NCBI GenBank assembly: GCA_943842425.1 | Contig: CALTBR010000002.1 | Span: 496,001-560,000 of the forward strand | Source: UBA974 sp002292405 | GTDB lineage: Bacteria > Bacteroidota > Bacteroidia > Flavobacteriales_D > Sanyastnellaceae | Reading direction: 5' to 3' | DNA length: 64,000 nt | Part shown: positions 27,391-36,146 of the stretch, one piece after another | Numbering within the stretch: the first letter of the stretch is position 1 | Layout: the number at the start of each line of letters is the position of its first letter | Notes under the pieces: model-generated | The model's input: the letters and a program-made list of their open reading frames with translations, nothing else | What the model was told of the DNA's origin: nothing | The model's database searches: none | Translations under genes and position numbers: made by a program

Positions 27391-27798
27391 ATGGCGTCAA
27401 TAACACTCATACTAGGTTTTGTATTTATCGGAATCACTATGGAAGTAATTACGACTTCCATTATGGACTTCATTAAGTATAGAGACCCTCGACTTAAAGG
27501 AGAGACGTATTTGTGGATGCTTCCCGTATACGCAGTCGTTCCGTATATCTATCTGTTCGTGACAAGTACGTTTAAAGATTCCGGGTGGATTGTTAAGGGA
27601 TTCATATACATGATTGCTTTCTACCTTTTAGAACTCATGGCAGGGTTAATTATAAAAGCGCTCGTGGGAGTTTCACCTTGGAATTACAAGGATTATAGAT
27701 TTCACTTTAAAGAGGTAATCTGTTTAGAGTATGCCCCTGTTTGGTTTATCTATGGAGTAGTAGGCGAAAGGTACTATGAATTTTTAACCGCGATTTAA
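27391..27798 (+). CDS. Small CmpB-like membrane protein
   Basis: A 135-aa protein with four hydrophobic segments. The pattern ELMAGLIIKALVGVSPWNYKDYRFHFKEVICLEYAPVWF resembles the putative ABC-transporter type IV (CmpB, PF06541) family, whose function is not established. It begins 9 bp after the proline dehydrogenase stop and is probably co-transcribed. No ABC ATPase is adjacent, so a transport role is unsupported. Confidence 0.6.
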   Translation: MASITLILGFVFIGITMEVITTSIMDFIKYRDPRLKGETYLWMLPVYAVVPYIYLFVTSTFKDSGWIVKGFIYMIAFYLLELMAGLIIKALVGVSPWNYKDYRFHFKEVICLEYAPVWFIYGVVGERYYEFLTAI

Positions 27799-27822
27799 TT
27801 CTTAAATCAAGGAAGGGTCAGA

Positions 27823-30078
27823 TTATATATTTACTGATACTCCAATCCTTAACGCTCTAGGCATATTAGGTCGCAGTCCATATGGACGTCGAGCTACAGC
27901 ATATGTTCTATCCAAGAGGTTTGTTACACCTAAGTTTACATTGAGGTGGTTAGACACTTCGTACCTAATACCCGTGTCAAATATTAATGATTCGTCCGTT
28001 GATTCTGACGAGAGAATTACGCCTTGACCAGCCAGAGTTCTCATTGCTGAAGTATAGCGTCCACTAATGTCAATTGCAAATTTTTCGTGCTCTAAAGAAG
28101 TAACCAATGAGAGTTGATGTGGAGCAAGATAAGGGAGAGCATCCCCAACCTCTACATTGCCCCAAGCTCCGAAATCGCTATCGAATGCATTCGTAAATGT
28201 TGCGTCGGTGTAGGTATAAGCAATACGGACAGGCATCGAGATATGATCGAAAGGTCCATCGGTGAAAGGATCCACCGCCAATTCGAATTCTAAACCGTTT
28301 GCCATGGCAGACCCTCCATTAAATAAATCTCCAGACCCTGTTCCACCTGATGCATTTAAATCTGCTCCAAGAAGATTGGAGTAGTTGTTTGAGAAAATGA
28401 CCATCTGCGCTGATACATTACGGTGAGAAAATCTAACCCCTAACTCTGAATTAATAGAGAGCTCAGGTTCTGTTTCTGGCTTAGATCCCGGAGGAATAAA
28501 ACCTCTGTGTACACCTGTGAAAACGTCGAGCGCACTTGAGATTTGGTAATTAAGGCCAACTCCTGGAAGGAGTACAGAAACGCTATTTACACGGTAATCT
28601 CCATCTCCGAGGCGCTCTAGATCAGACGAACCGTAGTCGTAGCGCTCGAAGGATATGTTTTCGTGACGCAGACCAGGAGTCAAGGTGAAGTCTCCGAAAT
28701 GTAACGTAGCTCTAAGATAGTTCGCGAGCGCGGTAGCGGATTCAACCCTGTTTCCTGCTGTTCCATGGATACCTGGTGTAACAAGCTCCATGGTTCCGTT
28801 GTCCATAGCGTAGCGGTCACGCCATTGGAACCTGTCAACCAAGTCCCGGTGAAGGCGAGAACCGAATATAATTCTGTTTTTAACTTCCGCTTTTCCGAAA
28901 GTATAAATCAGACGAGATTGAATGCCCTGTGCGAAGTAATTTCTATTGTTTGCTTTAACATCAAGACCAGCTAAACCTATCGTAGATGAGCCTGTGAGAT
29001 ATGAATAACCTTCGGAGAAATCATCTGGTGAATTTAGAATTTCTCCAAGGTCCATTGTCATTCCCGTAGAATCCACAGCTCGATCAAGCTTGTACCAATT
29101 TCTATGAAATGTAGTTCTGTAGAGATCTGTTTTAATCTCGAGTCTTTTAGATGGAGCAGCCGTGTGGGTGAGAACTGCTTGGCTTTGGTTGGTGTTCATC
29201 ACGTCCTGTGCGCTAGCTGCATAACGGCGGTTGGGCGTGATCGTGAAATCTTCTTCTGACAGACCCAAATATGTTTCGTAAGACGTTTCAGTAACGTCCG
29301 CTAACTTTAACTGCAGAGATTGTTTTACTGAAGCTGAAACTGGCGATGACCATTTGAACTTTGCCAAGCGGTCTGATTTAATGAATCCAAGAGGGTCCTC
29401 GTTGTCAAGAGTTTTAAATCCATCTGACCCAATTTCTAAAAATTCGATGAGGTAGCCGAAAGTTCCTTTGCTAGAAGTAACAGAATTCCCTACATACATA
29501 TGTACATAACGGTTTTTAAACGATCCATGAGACATTGAAAACGAAGCTGTTTCAACATCTGGGATTTGTGTGGAGATAAGGTTGATTGCGCCGGATGCTG
29601 TTTGTGGACCGAAGGCTATTTGGCTTGAACCCTTAAGAATTTCAACTGAAGACATGCGGGCGATCGAAGGAAAATAGTACGCAGAAGAAGCCGTGTATGG
29701 AGCAGGTGCGATGAGGACCCCATCTTCCATAATCGTGATTCGAGAAGAGCGCTCAGTTCCAGAACCACGAAGACCGATGTTGGGCCTGAGACCAAACCCA
29801 TCCTCCTCAGTAATGTTCACTCCAGCTACCGTTCTTAAAGTGCGGAGAGGATCTGTATATGAAAAACGTTTAAGTTCTTTTGTCGTGATTAAATGCAGTG
29901 AACCCGGAACTTCGTCCAGACCTGAAGCACCAGAAGCAAGACCTACAGCAGATACTGTAGCCTCGGGAATTCCATGCCACATGGATACCATTTGAAAGGT
30001 GGAGTCTTGAGCAAAAAATGAGGGGCAAGCTAAGCAAAATAAAGCCGCAGAAATAAATTTAATTCGACGTGTTTTCAT
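27823..30078 (-). CDS. TonB-dependent receptor, FecA-like
   Basis: Outer-membrane receptor of 751 aa. The signal peptide ends near residue 23 (PSFFAQ), followed by a plug domain (about 45-160) with LRTVAGVNITEEDGFGLRPNIGLRGSGTERSSRI and VEILKGSSQIAFGP, then a 22-strand barrel ending in GVSVNI. The plug motif is closest to Fe(III)-dicitrate/siderophore receptors (FecA type). No N-terminal carboxypeptidase-like repeat is present, unlike the receptor at 31116. ATG at 30078 is chosen; the upstream in-frame codons lack signal-peptide character. A palindrome 50-70 bp upstream could be a metal-regulator site. Confidence 0.88.
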   Translation of the reverse strand: MKTRRIKFISAALFCLACPSFFAQDSTFQMVSMWHGIPEATVSAVGLASGASGLDEVPGSLHLITTKELKRFSYTDPLRTLRTVAGVNITEEDGFGLRPNIGLRGSGTERSSRITIMEDGVLIAPAPYTASSAYYFPSIARMSSVEILKGSSQIAFGPQTASGAINLISTQIPDVETASFSMSHGSFKNRYVHMYVGNSVTSSKGTFGYLIEFLEIGSDGFKTLDNEDPLGFIKSDRLAKFKWSSPVSASVKQSLQLKLADVTETSYETYLGLSEEDFTITPNRRYAASAQDVMNTNQSQAVLTHTAAPSKRLEIKTDLYRTTFHRNWYKLDRAVDSTGMTMDLGEILNSPDDFSEGYSYLTGSSTIGLAGLDVKANNRNYFAQGIQSRLIYTFGKAEVKNRIIFGSRLHRDLVDRFQWRDRYAMDNGTMELVTPGIHGTAGNRVESATALANYLRATLHFGDFTLTPGLRHENISFERYDYGSSDLERLGDGDYRVNSVSVLLPGVGLNYQISSALDVFTGVHRGFIPPGSKPETEPELSINSELGVRFSHRNVSAQMVIFSNNYSNLLGADLNASGGTGSGDLFNGGSAMANGLEFELAVDPFTDGPFDHISMPVRIAYTYTDATFTNAFDSDFGAWGNVEVGDALPYLAPHQLSLVTSLEHEKFAIDISGRYTSAMRTLAGQGVILSSESTDESLIFDTGIRYEVSNHLNVNLGVTNLLDRTYAVARRPYGLRPNMPRALRIGVSVNI

Positions 30079-30082
30079 GGTG

Positions 30083-30090
30083 CAAATATT
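30083..30090 (-). promoter_or_regulatory. -7-like box of the FecA-like receptor
   Basis: AATATTTG on the minus strand (one mismatch to TAnnTTTG), then CACC and the ATG at 30078: the same 4-nt spacing as the other leaderless boxes. Confidence 0.35.
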
Positions 30091-30128
30091 CCATCTTAAC
30101 GTTAGTATCACAATACCATAAAGACGGT

Positions 30129-30147
30129 ATTTAGACTTAGTCTAAAT
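30129..30147. promoter_or_regulatory. Operator-like palindrome upstream of the FecA-like receptor
   Basis: Perfect 8-bp arms ATTTAGAC (30129-30136) and GTCTAAAT (30140-30147) around TTA. It resembles DtxR/MntR-family operators (TTAG...CTAA dyads). There is no T tract on the minus strand after it, so a terminator for the upstream DUF4249 gene is less likely. It lies 51-69 bp from the receptor ATG. Confidence 0.5.
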
Positions 30148-30159
30148 AAAAATATCTAG

Positions 30160-31092
30160 CTACTCGATGTCTACAATCGTCTGACTTGATAGTCCGAAGC
30201 ACCCAAATCCACTACTTATGTTAGAATACATAAGTGTCGGTTCTGCGAAAAAATCAAACCCTCCTGACAAATAATCTCCAGCACTTTCATAGAATTTTGC
30301 TAGCTCTGGACTAAGAGCCTTGACTCGCATTCTGAGAGCCACCGATTCCACCCCCTTTTCATCCTCAGTTGACTTTGAAAAGAATGTTAAGTCTTCCAGT
30401 CCATTTGACCAACCACTAGCATTCATGTCAGAAACAATCAATCCACCCGTAATAGGCTCTTGTGTAATTCTTTGATCATTTTGAGTCCTAAGCCAAACTT
30501 GATTCCATCCCAAAGTATCTAATGTAAAGGCATCAATGTAAAGCGCATCAACATAAATTAGATATGAATCGTCTACATCAGAATGGTTTACCAAATCAAG
30601 AGTATACACGTCTTGTATAACCTCCCCATACCAAGGAGAATTTGTTGTGTCCCCTCTATACTCATATGTTAATGACACTTCCGGAATGGGTGGCATCATG
30701 TTCGAAGCTGTCACTGGATCAAAACCTGGTGCATCAACGTTTAACGTCATCATACCGTCGAAATGTCCAAAAGTATCGTCGAGGGTTAGTTTGTAAGCGA
30801 AATCCACAAAGTCATCCTCTCCAAGAGTATACACAATATCCTCTTCACCTAGACTAAGAGAAATGACTGCCCCATCCACAGGCAGAGGTCCTGCCGCATC
30901 TAAAACAGAGGCGGTACTTGTTACTTGCGCCACGATTTGGTTGTCCGTATCTCCAGCAATTACTGTAACGGCAAGGCGAGGGGTGTGCTCTGGGAATTCG
31001 ATTTCGTGAACGACTCCATCTGCGAATCGATCACAGCTGACAAAACCTATGGCAGCGGTTAAAGCTATTGAAAATATGAAATTATTTTTCAT
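30160..31092 (-). CDS. DUF4249 lipoprotein
   Basis: A 310-aa lipoprotein (lipobox GFVSC, Cys20) with the DUF4249 pattern: an early strand region with ISLSLGEEDIVYTL and a C-terminal SNISSGFGCFG block. DUF4249 proteins are usually encoded directly after a TonB-dependent receptor with a carboxypeptidase-like N-terminus, as here, and are thought to be surface partners of that receptor. The ligand is unknown. It follows the receptor gene by 23 bp. Confidence 0.85.
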   Translation of the reverse strand: MKNNFIFSIALTAAIGFVSCDRFADGVVHEIEFPEHTPRLAVTVIAGDTDNQIVAQVTSTASVLDAAGPLPVDGAVISLSLGEEDIVYTLGEDDFVDFAYKLTLDDTFGHFDGMMTLNVDAPGFDPVTASNMMPPIPEVSLTYEYRGDTTNSPWYGEVIQDVYTLDLVNHSDVDDSYLIYVDALYIDAFTLDTLGWNQVWLRTQNDQRITQEPITGGLIVSDMNASGWSNGLEDLTFFSKSTEDEKGVESVALRMRVKALSPELAKFYESAGDYLSGGFDFFAEPTLMYSNISSGFGCFGLSSQTIVDIE

Positions 31093-31115
31093 TTTACGGA
31101 GTGTTTATCTAGCAA

Positions 31116-33467
31116 TTAAAAGGAGAAGCGCCATGCTATAGATGGGATAATCGGGAAAATTCCGTACTCTCTTATCACAGGGTTGCCATTGTCATCTTCG
31201 TCAGTTTGGGCAAAGAATGGGTTAAGATTGTTGTACGCGTTATATACACTGAATATTAAATGTCTTGTACCGTTTTCTCGAATTTTAGTTCGGGTTAACG
31301 AAAGGTCCAGCCTGTGATATGGACTCATTCTAAAAGCGTTTTTCTCAGAAGGAACCTCAGCCGAAAATGTATAGATCCCCTCTCCTGTACCATCTGGAAC
31401 ATAGGCGGAGAAGGAAGATTCACTTAATGTAAGGGCTCTTCCTGTACCATATAGCCAAACAGCAGATCCAGTCCATTTGTCAGTGAAATCATGGGTGACA
31501 ACGAAACTCACATCATGACGTCTGTCATACGTAAATGGATACCAGTTTCCACTGTTGATGTCATCGAATTGGCGGTTAGACCAAGAAAGTGTATAGCCGA
31601 TCCATCCCGTTGTACGGCCATATTTTTTTTGGACTAAAAGCTCTGTACCGTAGGCATTGCCTATACCTTGCGTCACTTGATCTTCCCAGTCCGTGTCCAG
31701 ACTAAAGAGGAAACTAGCTCCCTCTTTGTAACTCAGCAATCCTTCCATTCCCTTATAATATCCTTCAAGTGACACCTCGATGTCACCGAAGGTTTTTGCA
31801 ACTCCCATCGCCACCTGCCAGCTTTGTTGAGGGCGGATACGAGCAGTAGAAGGAACCCAAAGGTCTGTGGGGAGACCCAGTCCTTCATTCGTGAGTAGGT
31901 TTACATATTGTGCCATTCGTGCGAAAGATGCCTTAAAAGCATAACCTCCAGGAAGGCGATAGTTGAGGGCAGCTCTCGGCTGAATAGAGTTATAAGAAGT
32001 GTCTTGCACCATTAGAATAGAAGCGTGAACACCCAAGTTGAGCTTTAAACGCTCGCTTAACTCAAACTCATCCTCAACATATAAAAATGCCTCATCCGAC
32101 TTGATGTCTGCTGGTCCTAAAAGAGTATCTAAAGCTGGAGTATCTCCAAAATCAAGTTCAAGAGATGTCGCTCCAGGGCTGAAAGTGTGATTTGTCCAGT
32201 TGGCTCCAAATTTTATATAATGCCTCGCATTGGGAGCAAAGTCAAAATCTATTCGACCTGAAAAATCTTCAATTCCAGAGTTGTAAAGCGCAGCCATACT
32301 AAGAGTATCTTCAGACTGTTCCGTAATTTCAATCCCTGTGTTGAAATTATAAAGTGATCGAGTTAGGGTGGTATTGGAGAAAAGTCTGGGGGACCATTCT
32401 CGATTCCATCTTAAAGCTTGAATCTCATTTTTCCAATCTAACCCGAAGTCTAAAGTTGAACTGTTGATCCCGTAATTTTCCGCTGAAGCAATACCGAAAT
32501 CATCTTCACCTTTGAACGCACTTAAATAGAGGCGGTCTTTTGGACCTATTCGCCAGTTGAGTTTTCCGTTCAGATCATAAAAATAATATCTCGGATCAGT
32601 CGTAACATCAGGATTGTTGCGATTTGCTTGAGCAATAATTGGATTAATTAAGAGGTCTAAGTATGTTCTTCTGGCGCTAAGCATAAAGGATGCCTTGTCT
32701 TCTACTATGGGTCCTTCAACTGTAAGCTTAGAAGCAATAATTGAAACTGTAGCATCGGCGTGGTATTCCTTCATATGGCCGTCCTTCATGTAGATCTCTA
32801 AAATAGAACTGAGACGGCCACCGAATCGTGCGGGGAATCCACCTTTGGTGATACTCATATTCTTTACCGCATCAGCATTGAATACTGAGAAAAACCCGAA
32901 AAGATGATTTACACTGTAAAGTGGGACACCATCTAGGAGCATGAGGTTTTGATCTGGTGATCCGCCGCGCACGTATAAACCACTGGTCCCCTCCCCTCCT
33001 GATTGTACTCCTGGCAAGAGTTGAAGAACCTTGAGTAGGTCCACTTCTCCGCCTATGGCCGGGAGTCTTTTTACTTGGTCGATGGGAATCTCCATTTTCG
33101 ACATTTGAACCTGCTCCTCTATTTTATTAAGCGACTCAGCTGACACAACGGCTTCTTTCAGTTTTGTTCCTGCAATTAGGTTGATATCCATCTTGATATT
33201 CATGCTCAAGTCTATCTCGAATCGCTGTGGCGTATATCCTATATAAGTTACAATAATATTGTGTTTCCCTTCAGGCAGAGTAAGTGAGTAGAATCCATAA
33301 ATATTAGCCGCAACCCCCTGCTTTGTGTCTTCACACCAAACAGTCGCCCCTAGAAGCTGCTCTCCGCTGACAGCATCTTGAACGTGACCTGAAAGAGTTT
33401 GGGCAAAAGAATTGACCGAAAACAACAATTGGACGGTAAGAAATAAAAAAAACAAGCGCTTATACAT
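31116..33467 (-). CDS. TonB-dependent receptor with carboxypeptidase-like domain
   Basis: Outer-membrane receptor of 783 aa. A signal peptide (about 1-23) precedes a CarboxypepD_reg-like domain (about 24-105: LSGHVQDAVSGEQLLGATV...GFYSLTLPEGKHNIIVTYIGY), then the plug (VLQLLPGVQSGGEGTSGLYVRGGSPDQNLMLLDGVPLY) and the barrel, which ends in IPSIAWRFSF with the terminal Phe. This is the class that pairs with DUF4249 lipoproteins. ATG at 33467 (MYKRLFFLF) gives a proper signal peptide; upstream codons would overlap the divergent gene. The substrate is unknown. Confidence 0.9.
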   Translation of the reverse strand: MYKRLFFLFLTVQLLFSVNSFAQTLSGHVQDAVSGEQLLGATVWCEDTKQGVAANIYGFYSLTLPEGKHNIIVTYIGYTPQRFEIDLSMNIKMDINLIAGTKLKEAVVSAESLNKIEEQVQMSKMEIPIDQVKRLPAIGGEVDLLKVLQLLPGVQSGGEGTSGLYVRGGSPDQNLMLLDGVPLYSVNHLFGFFSVFNADAVKNMSITKGGFPARFGGRLSSILEIYMKDGHMKEYHADATVSIIASKLTVEGPIVEDKASFMLSARRTYLDLLINPIIAQANRNNPDVTTDPRYYFYDLNGKLNWRIGPKDRLYLSAFKGEDDFGIASAENYGINSSTLDFGLDWKNEIQALRWNREWSPRLFSNTTLTRSLYNFNTGIEITEQSEDTLSMAALYNSGIEDFSGRIDFDFAPNARHYIKFGANWTNHTFSPGATSLELDFGDTPALDTLLGPADIKSDEAFLYVEDEFELSERLKLNLGVHASILMVQDTSYNSIQPRAALNYRLPGGYAFKASFARMAQYVNLLTNEGLGLPTDLWVPSTARIRPQQSWQVAMGVAKTFGDIEVSLEGYYKGMEGLLSYKEGASFLFSLDTDWEDQVTQGIGNAYGTELLVQKKYGRTTGWIGYTLSWSNRQFDDINSGNWYPFTYDRRHDVSFVVTHDFTDKWTGSAVWLYGTGRALTLSESSFSAYVPDGTGEGIYTFSAEVPSEKNAFRMSPYHRLDLSLTRTKIRENGTRHLIFSVYNAYNNLNPFFAQTDEDDNGNPVIREYGIFPIIPSIAWRFSF

Positions 33468-33474
33468 ACCTTTG
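33467..33474 (+). promoter_or_regulatory. -7 box of the sugar dehydrogenase-like gene (leaderless type)
   Basis: Perfect TACCTTTG, then AAAA, then GTG at 33479. Its first base is also the first base of the start codon of the divergent receptor gene. Confidence 0.5.
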
Positions 33475-33478
33475 AAAA

Positions 33479-35050
33479 GTGAAAAAATCATTCCTGCAAG
33501 TTACTCCATTCGTGCAAATAATCTTGTTTGCAATTCTTAGATTTTCCGTAATTAACAATTCTACATTATCAGCCCAAACTGCGCCAGAAACGATCAATGC
33601 CATCCGCATAGCCGAAGTGGAACAACCCATTCAGACTCTATCAGCATCGCATGACGTAAACAACAACGACCTACTAATCGTTGGGCACGATGGTGTAGTG
33701 CATTACTGGGAACCTATTTCTGGCGTACGCGAAACGCCATTTTTAGATTTGGGAATGAATGGGATGAATATATTAGACTTCGGTGAGAATCCGGAACAAG
33801 GGCTTAATGGCATGACCCTCGACCCAGGTTTTGAAGAAAATGGACTGGTGTATGTGATTTACAACGGTTACCGTCCAGACGGTACAGGTGAGATTATCGA
33901 CGAGCGAATTCTGTGTTTCGGAACTGTGGAAGATCACAGTATTGTGGACACCTCAGTTTGGTATGAAGTTTTAGAGTTGGTTCAGCCGGATCAAGGTCAC
34001 AATGGTGGCCAAATACTTTTTGGCCCAGACAACTTCCTCTATATCTCTACTGGAGATGGCGGATCCACAGGTACAGGTGTTTCAGGTGGCGGGTCTAATG
34101 GCGATGACCACGGTACCATAGGAAATGCTCAAAGCCTAGAGTCTTTGTTAGGTAAGATTCTACGAATCGAACCCCATGGACTAGAGCCATATACCATACC
34201 CAAGAGCAATCCGTTTGTGGGAGTGGCAGATGTGCGTGAGGAGATTTGGGCTTACGGATTGAGAAATCCCTGGAGATTTTGCTTCGATAGTGAAAATGGC
34301 GACATGTACATTGGGGACGTAGGTGAGGTGGATTGGGAAGAAATACATTACGAGGCCGCAGAGAGTGAGGGAGGACTTAACTACGGATGGCGCCTGATGG
34401 AAGGCCCTGATTGCTATGAGCCCCTGGTAGATTGTGATCCTGATAATGAAACTGAGCAGCCAATCTTTGCTTTTCCACACGAGAATGGTCTCTGCAGTGT
34501 CATCGGCGGGGTTGTGTATAGAGGTGAAAACATCCCTTCCTTAGAGGGGTATTATATCTTTTCAGATTATTGTGGATTTGGCGACACACAATTCTTCACT
34601 CTAAAAGAAAATGAGAATGGTGAGTGGATAAGCCAAGCGCTTATTATAGATGTTGATGGTGGATTTATACCTTGGACAGAATCTAAGTCCGCCTTCGGAG
34701 AAGACAATAAAGGTGAAATTTATCTATGTACTCGATTCTTCGTCTACAAACTCTTGTTCGACCCATTATTTCTACCTGTTCAACCTGGAGGCACAGAAGT
34801 GCGCTTCTCACCTAACCCTTCGGGATCTAATTCACTCGTTAAAATTGAACTCGAAGGTGCTGGAGAAATCTCAAGATTGAGAGTTTTCGATTCAGCTGGT
34901 AGGCTAATGCGAGATATGTACCCAACTGAGTCTGGAGATAACACCACATTTTACACAAATGATTTTCCTACTGGAGTTTATAGTGTCCACATCGATATTG
35001 TGGGACTTGATGACATTCTCTTTGGGAAACTTGTCGTCTTCGGAGAGTGA
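33479..35050 (+). CDS. Secreted PQQ-type sugar dehydrogenase with T9SS tail
   Basis: A 523-aa exported protein. The signal peptide covers about residues 1-33 (ending LSAQ). The six-bladed beta-propeller of the glucose/sorbosone dehydrogenase family (about 45-430) includes DQGHNGGQILFGPDNFLYISTGDGG, whose His is the catalytic-site position, and EEIWAYGLRNPWRFCFD. A T9SS type A-like domain follows from about residue 440 (VRFSPNPSGSNSL). Family members oxidise sugars using PQQ, although many have unproven activity. The start codon is GTG at 33479. Confidence 0.87.
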   Translation: MKKSFLQVTPFVQIILFAILRFSVINNSTLSAQTAPETINAIRIAEVEQPIQTLSASHDVNNNDLLIVGHDGVVHYWEPISGVRETPFLDLGMNGMNILDFGENPEQGLNGMTLDPGFEENGLVYVIYNGYRPDGTGEIIDERILCFGTVEDHSIVDTSVWYEVLELVQPDQGHNGGQILFGPDNFLYISTGDGGSTGTGVSGGGSNGDDHGTIGNAQSLESLLGKILRIEPHGLEPYTIPKSNPFVGVADVREEIWAYGLRNPWRFCFDSENGDMYIGDVGEVDWEEIHYEAAESEGGLNYGWRLMEGPDCYEPLVDCDPDNETEQPIFAFPHENGLCSVIGGVVYRGENIPSLEGYYIFSDYCGFGDTQFFTLKENENGEWISQALIIDVDGGFIPWTESKSAFGEDNKGEIYLCTRFFVYKLLFDPLFLPVQPGGTEVRFSPNPSGSNSLVKIELEGAGEISRLRVFDSAGRLMRDMYPTESGDNTTFYTNDFPTGVYSVHIDIVGLDDILFGKLVVFGE

Positions 35051-35057
35051 ACAATCG

Positions 35058-35441
35058 TTAAGGACAGGGGCAGTTTTCTACGTCTCTCAGAACAACACTC
35101 GTGACAACACTAGCTGTATCTGTAATAAGGTAAGTAGCGGATTTAACTACTCCGCCTCCTTCTATAAAGTATCGGCGTGGTTTTTCTCTCGGTCCGCTTT
35201 TACCAAAGTTTACATCTCCCAATCTCGCTAGATCCGCTAGATCACTCACGGTAAGATTACCACATTTAAGAACACATTGCGCTCCTGTATCTGCCATAAT
35301 TCCAGCCATCGCTATCTCCTTACTAATTCTGTTTGTGGGTAGCCAATCCATACACGCGCGTTCTGAAAACATTACCCAAGTAAGACCTATACCTACCATT
35401 ACACCGATAAGGTACTTAGAAAGACGATTTAAAAAATTCAT
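35058..35441 (-). CDS. Membrane-anchored DUF4258-like protein
   Basis: A 127-aa protein with one N-terminal membrane segment (about residues 10-27) and a periplasmic part containing LTVSDLADLARLGDVNFGKSGPREKPRRYFIEG, which resembles the DUF4258 domain of Flavobacteriia membrane proteins. It has five cysteines, including a terminal CPCP. The function is unknown. It is convergent with the sugar dehydrogenase-like gene (7 bp) and divergent from the ABC operon (48 bp). Confidence 0.6.
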   Translation of the reverse strand: MNFLNRLSKYLIGVMVGIGLTWVMFSERACMDWLPTNRISKEIAMAGIMADTGAQCVLKCGNLTVSDLADLARLGDVNFGKSGPREKPRRYFIEGGGVVKSATYLITDTASVVTSVVLRDVENCPCP

Positions 35442-35445
35442 ACGG

Positions 35446-35453
35446 CAAAACTA
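35446..35453 (-). promoter_or_regulatory. -7 box of the DUF4258-like gene (leaderless type)
   Basis: Perfect TAGTTTTG on the minus strand, then CCGT and the ATG at 35441. Confidence 0.55.
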
Positions 35454-35477
35454 CATTAAACTCCCTGTCTCTAACCT

Positions 35478-35485
35478 TAACTTCG
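35478..35485 (+). promoter_or_regulatory. -7 box of the ABC operon (leaderless type)
   Basis: TAACTTCG (one mismatch to TAnnTTTG), then TTAT and the ATG at 35490. Confidence 0.45.
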
Positions 35486-35489
35486 TTAT

Positions 35490-36146
35490 ATGATTGCAGC
35501 GAGTGATTTAAAATTTTCCTATTCCGGAACAACTTCATTAGAGTTTCCAGATTTCAAGTGTCAAAGCGGCAATAAGCTACTACTTATTGGAAATTCTGGT
35601 ACCGGAAAAACAACTCTTCTTCATTTATTATGCGGACTGCTTAGGCCTGATTCAGGATCTATGCAAGTTGCCGGTTTAGACATCAATACATTAAGTGACA
35701 GAGAGCTCGATAAGTTTAGGGGGCGTGAACTCGGAATTGTATTCCAACAATCGCACTTCGTTCAAAGCTTAACCGTTGCAGAAAATCTAGCACTCCCAAC
35801 GATGCTCACGGGGTCTAACATTACTGCCGAAGAGTTAAAAGTTCGGACCCATGAATTACTCGACAGTCTAGGTGTAGAACATAAATTCGACAGTTACCCT
35901 AAAGATTTAAGTGTGGGTGAACAACAACGAGCATCAATAGCTAGAGCTCTAGTTCACAAACCATCTGTCGTTTTTGCAGATGAGCCGACATCAGCACTGG
36001 ACGATAAAAGCACAGAGTCTGTCATTCGATTGCTCGAAGAAGAAACTGAAAAAGTCGGTGCAAGCTTAATTATCGTCACCCACGATTCAAGGCTCAAAAC
36101 CAGATATAAAGACCGAGTTGAACTTCAACCGCTAAAAACCGCCTAA
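35490..36146 (+). CDS. ABC transporter ATP-binding protein (LolD/MacB type)
   Basis: A 218-aa ATPase with Walker A GNSGTGKTT (34-42), Q-loop FQQSHF, signature LSVGEQQRASIARAL, Walker B VVFADEPT and the switch His in IIVTHDSR. The class is the one that works with FtsX-fold permeases rather than with classic importers. Its TAA stop shares a base with the ATG of the permease (TAATG overlap). See the permease and the DUF3299-like gene for context. Confidence 0.93.
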   Translation: MIAASDLKFSYSGTTSLEFPDFKCQSGNKLLLIGNSGTGKTTLLHLLCGLLRPDSGSMQVAGLDINTLSDRELDKFRGRELGIVFQQSHFVQSLTVAENLALPTMLTGSNITAEELKVRTHELLDSLGVEHKFDSYPKDLSVGEQQRASIARALVHKPSVVFADEPTSALDDKSTESVIRLLEEETEKVGASLIIVTHDSRLKTRYKDRVELQPLKTA

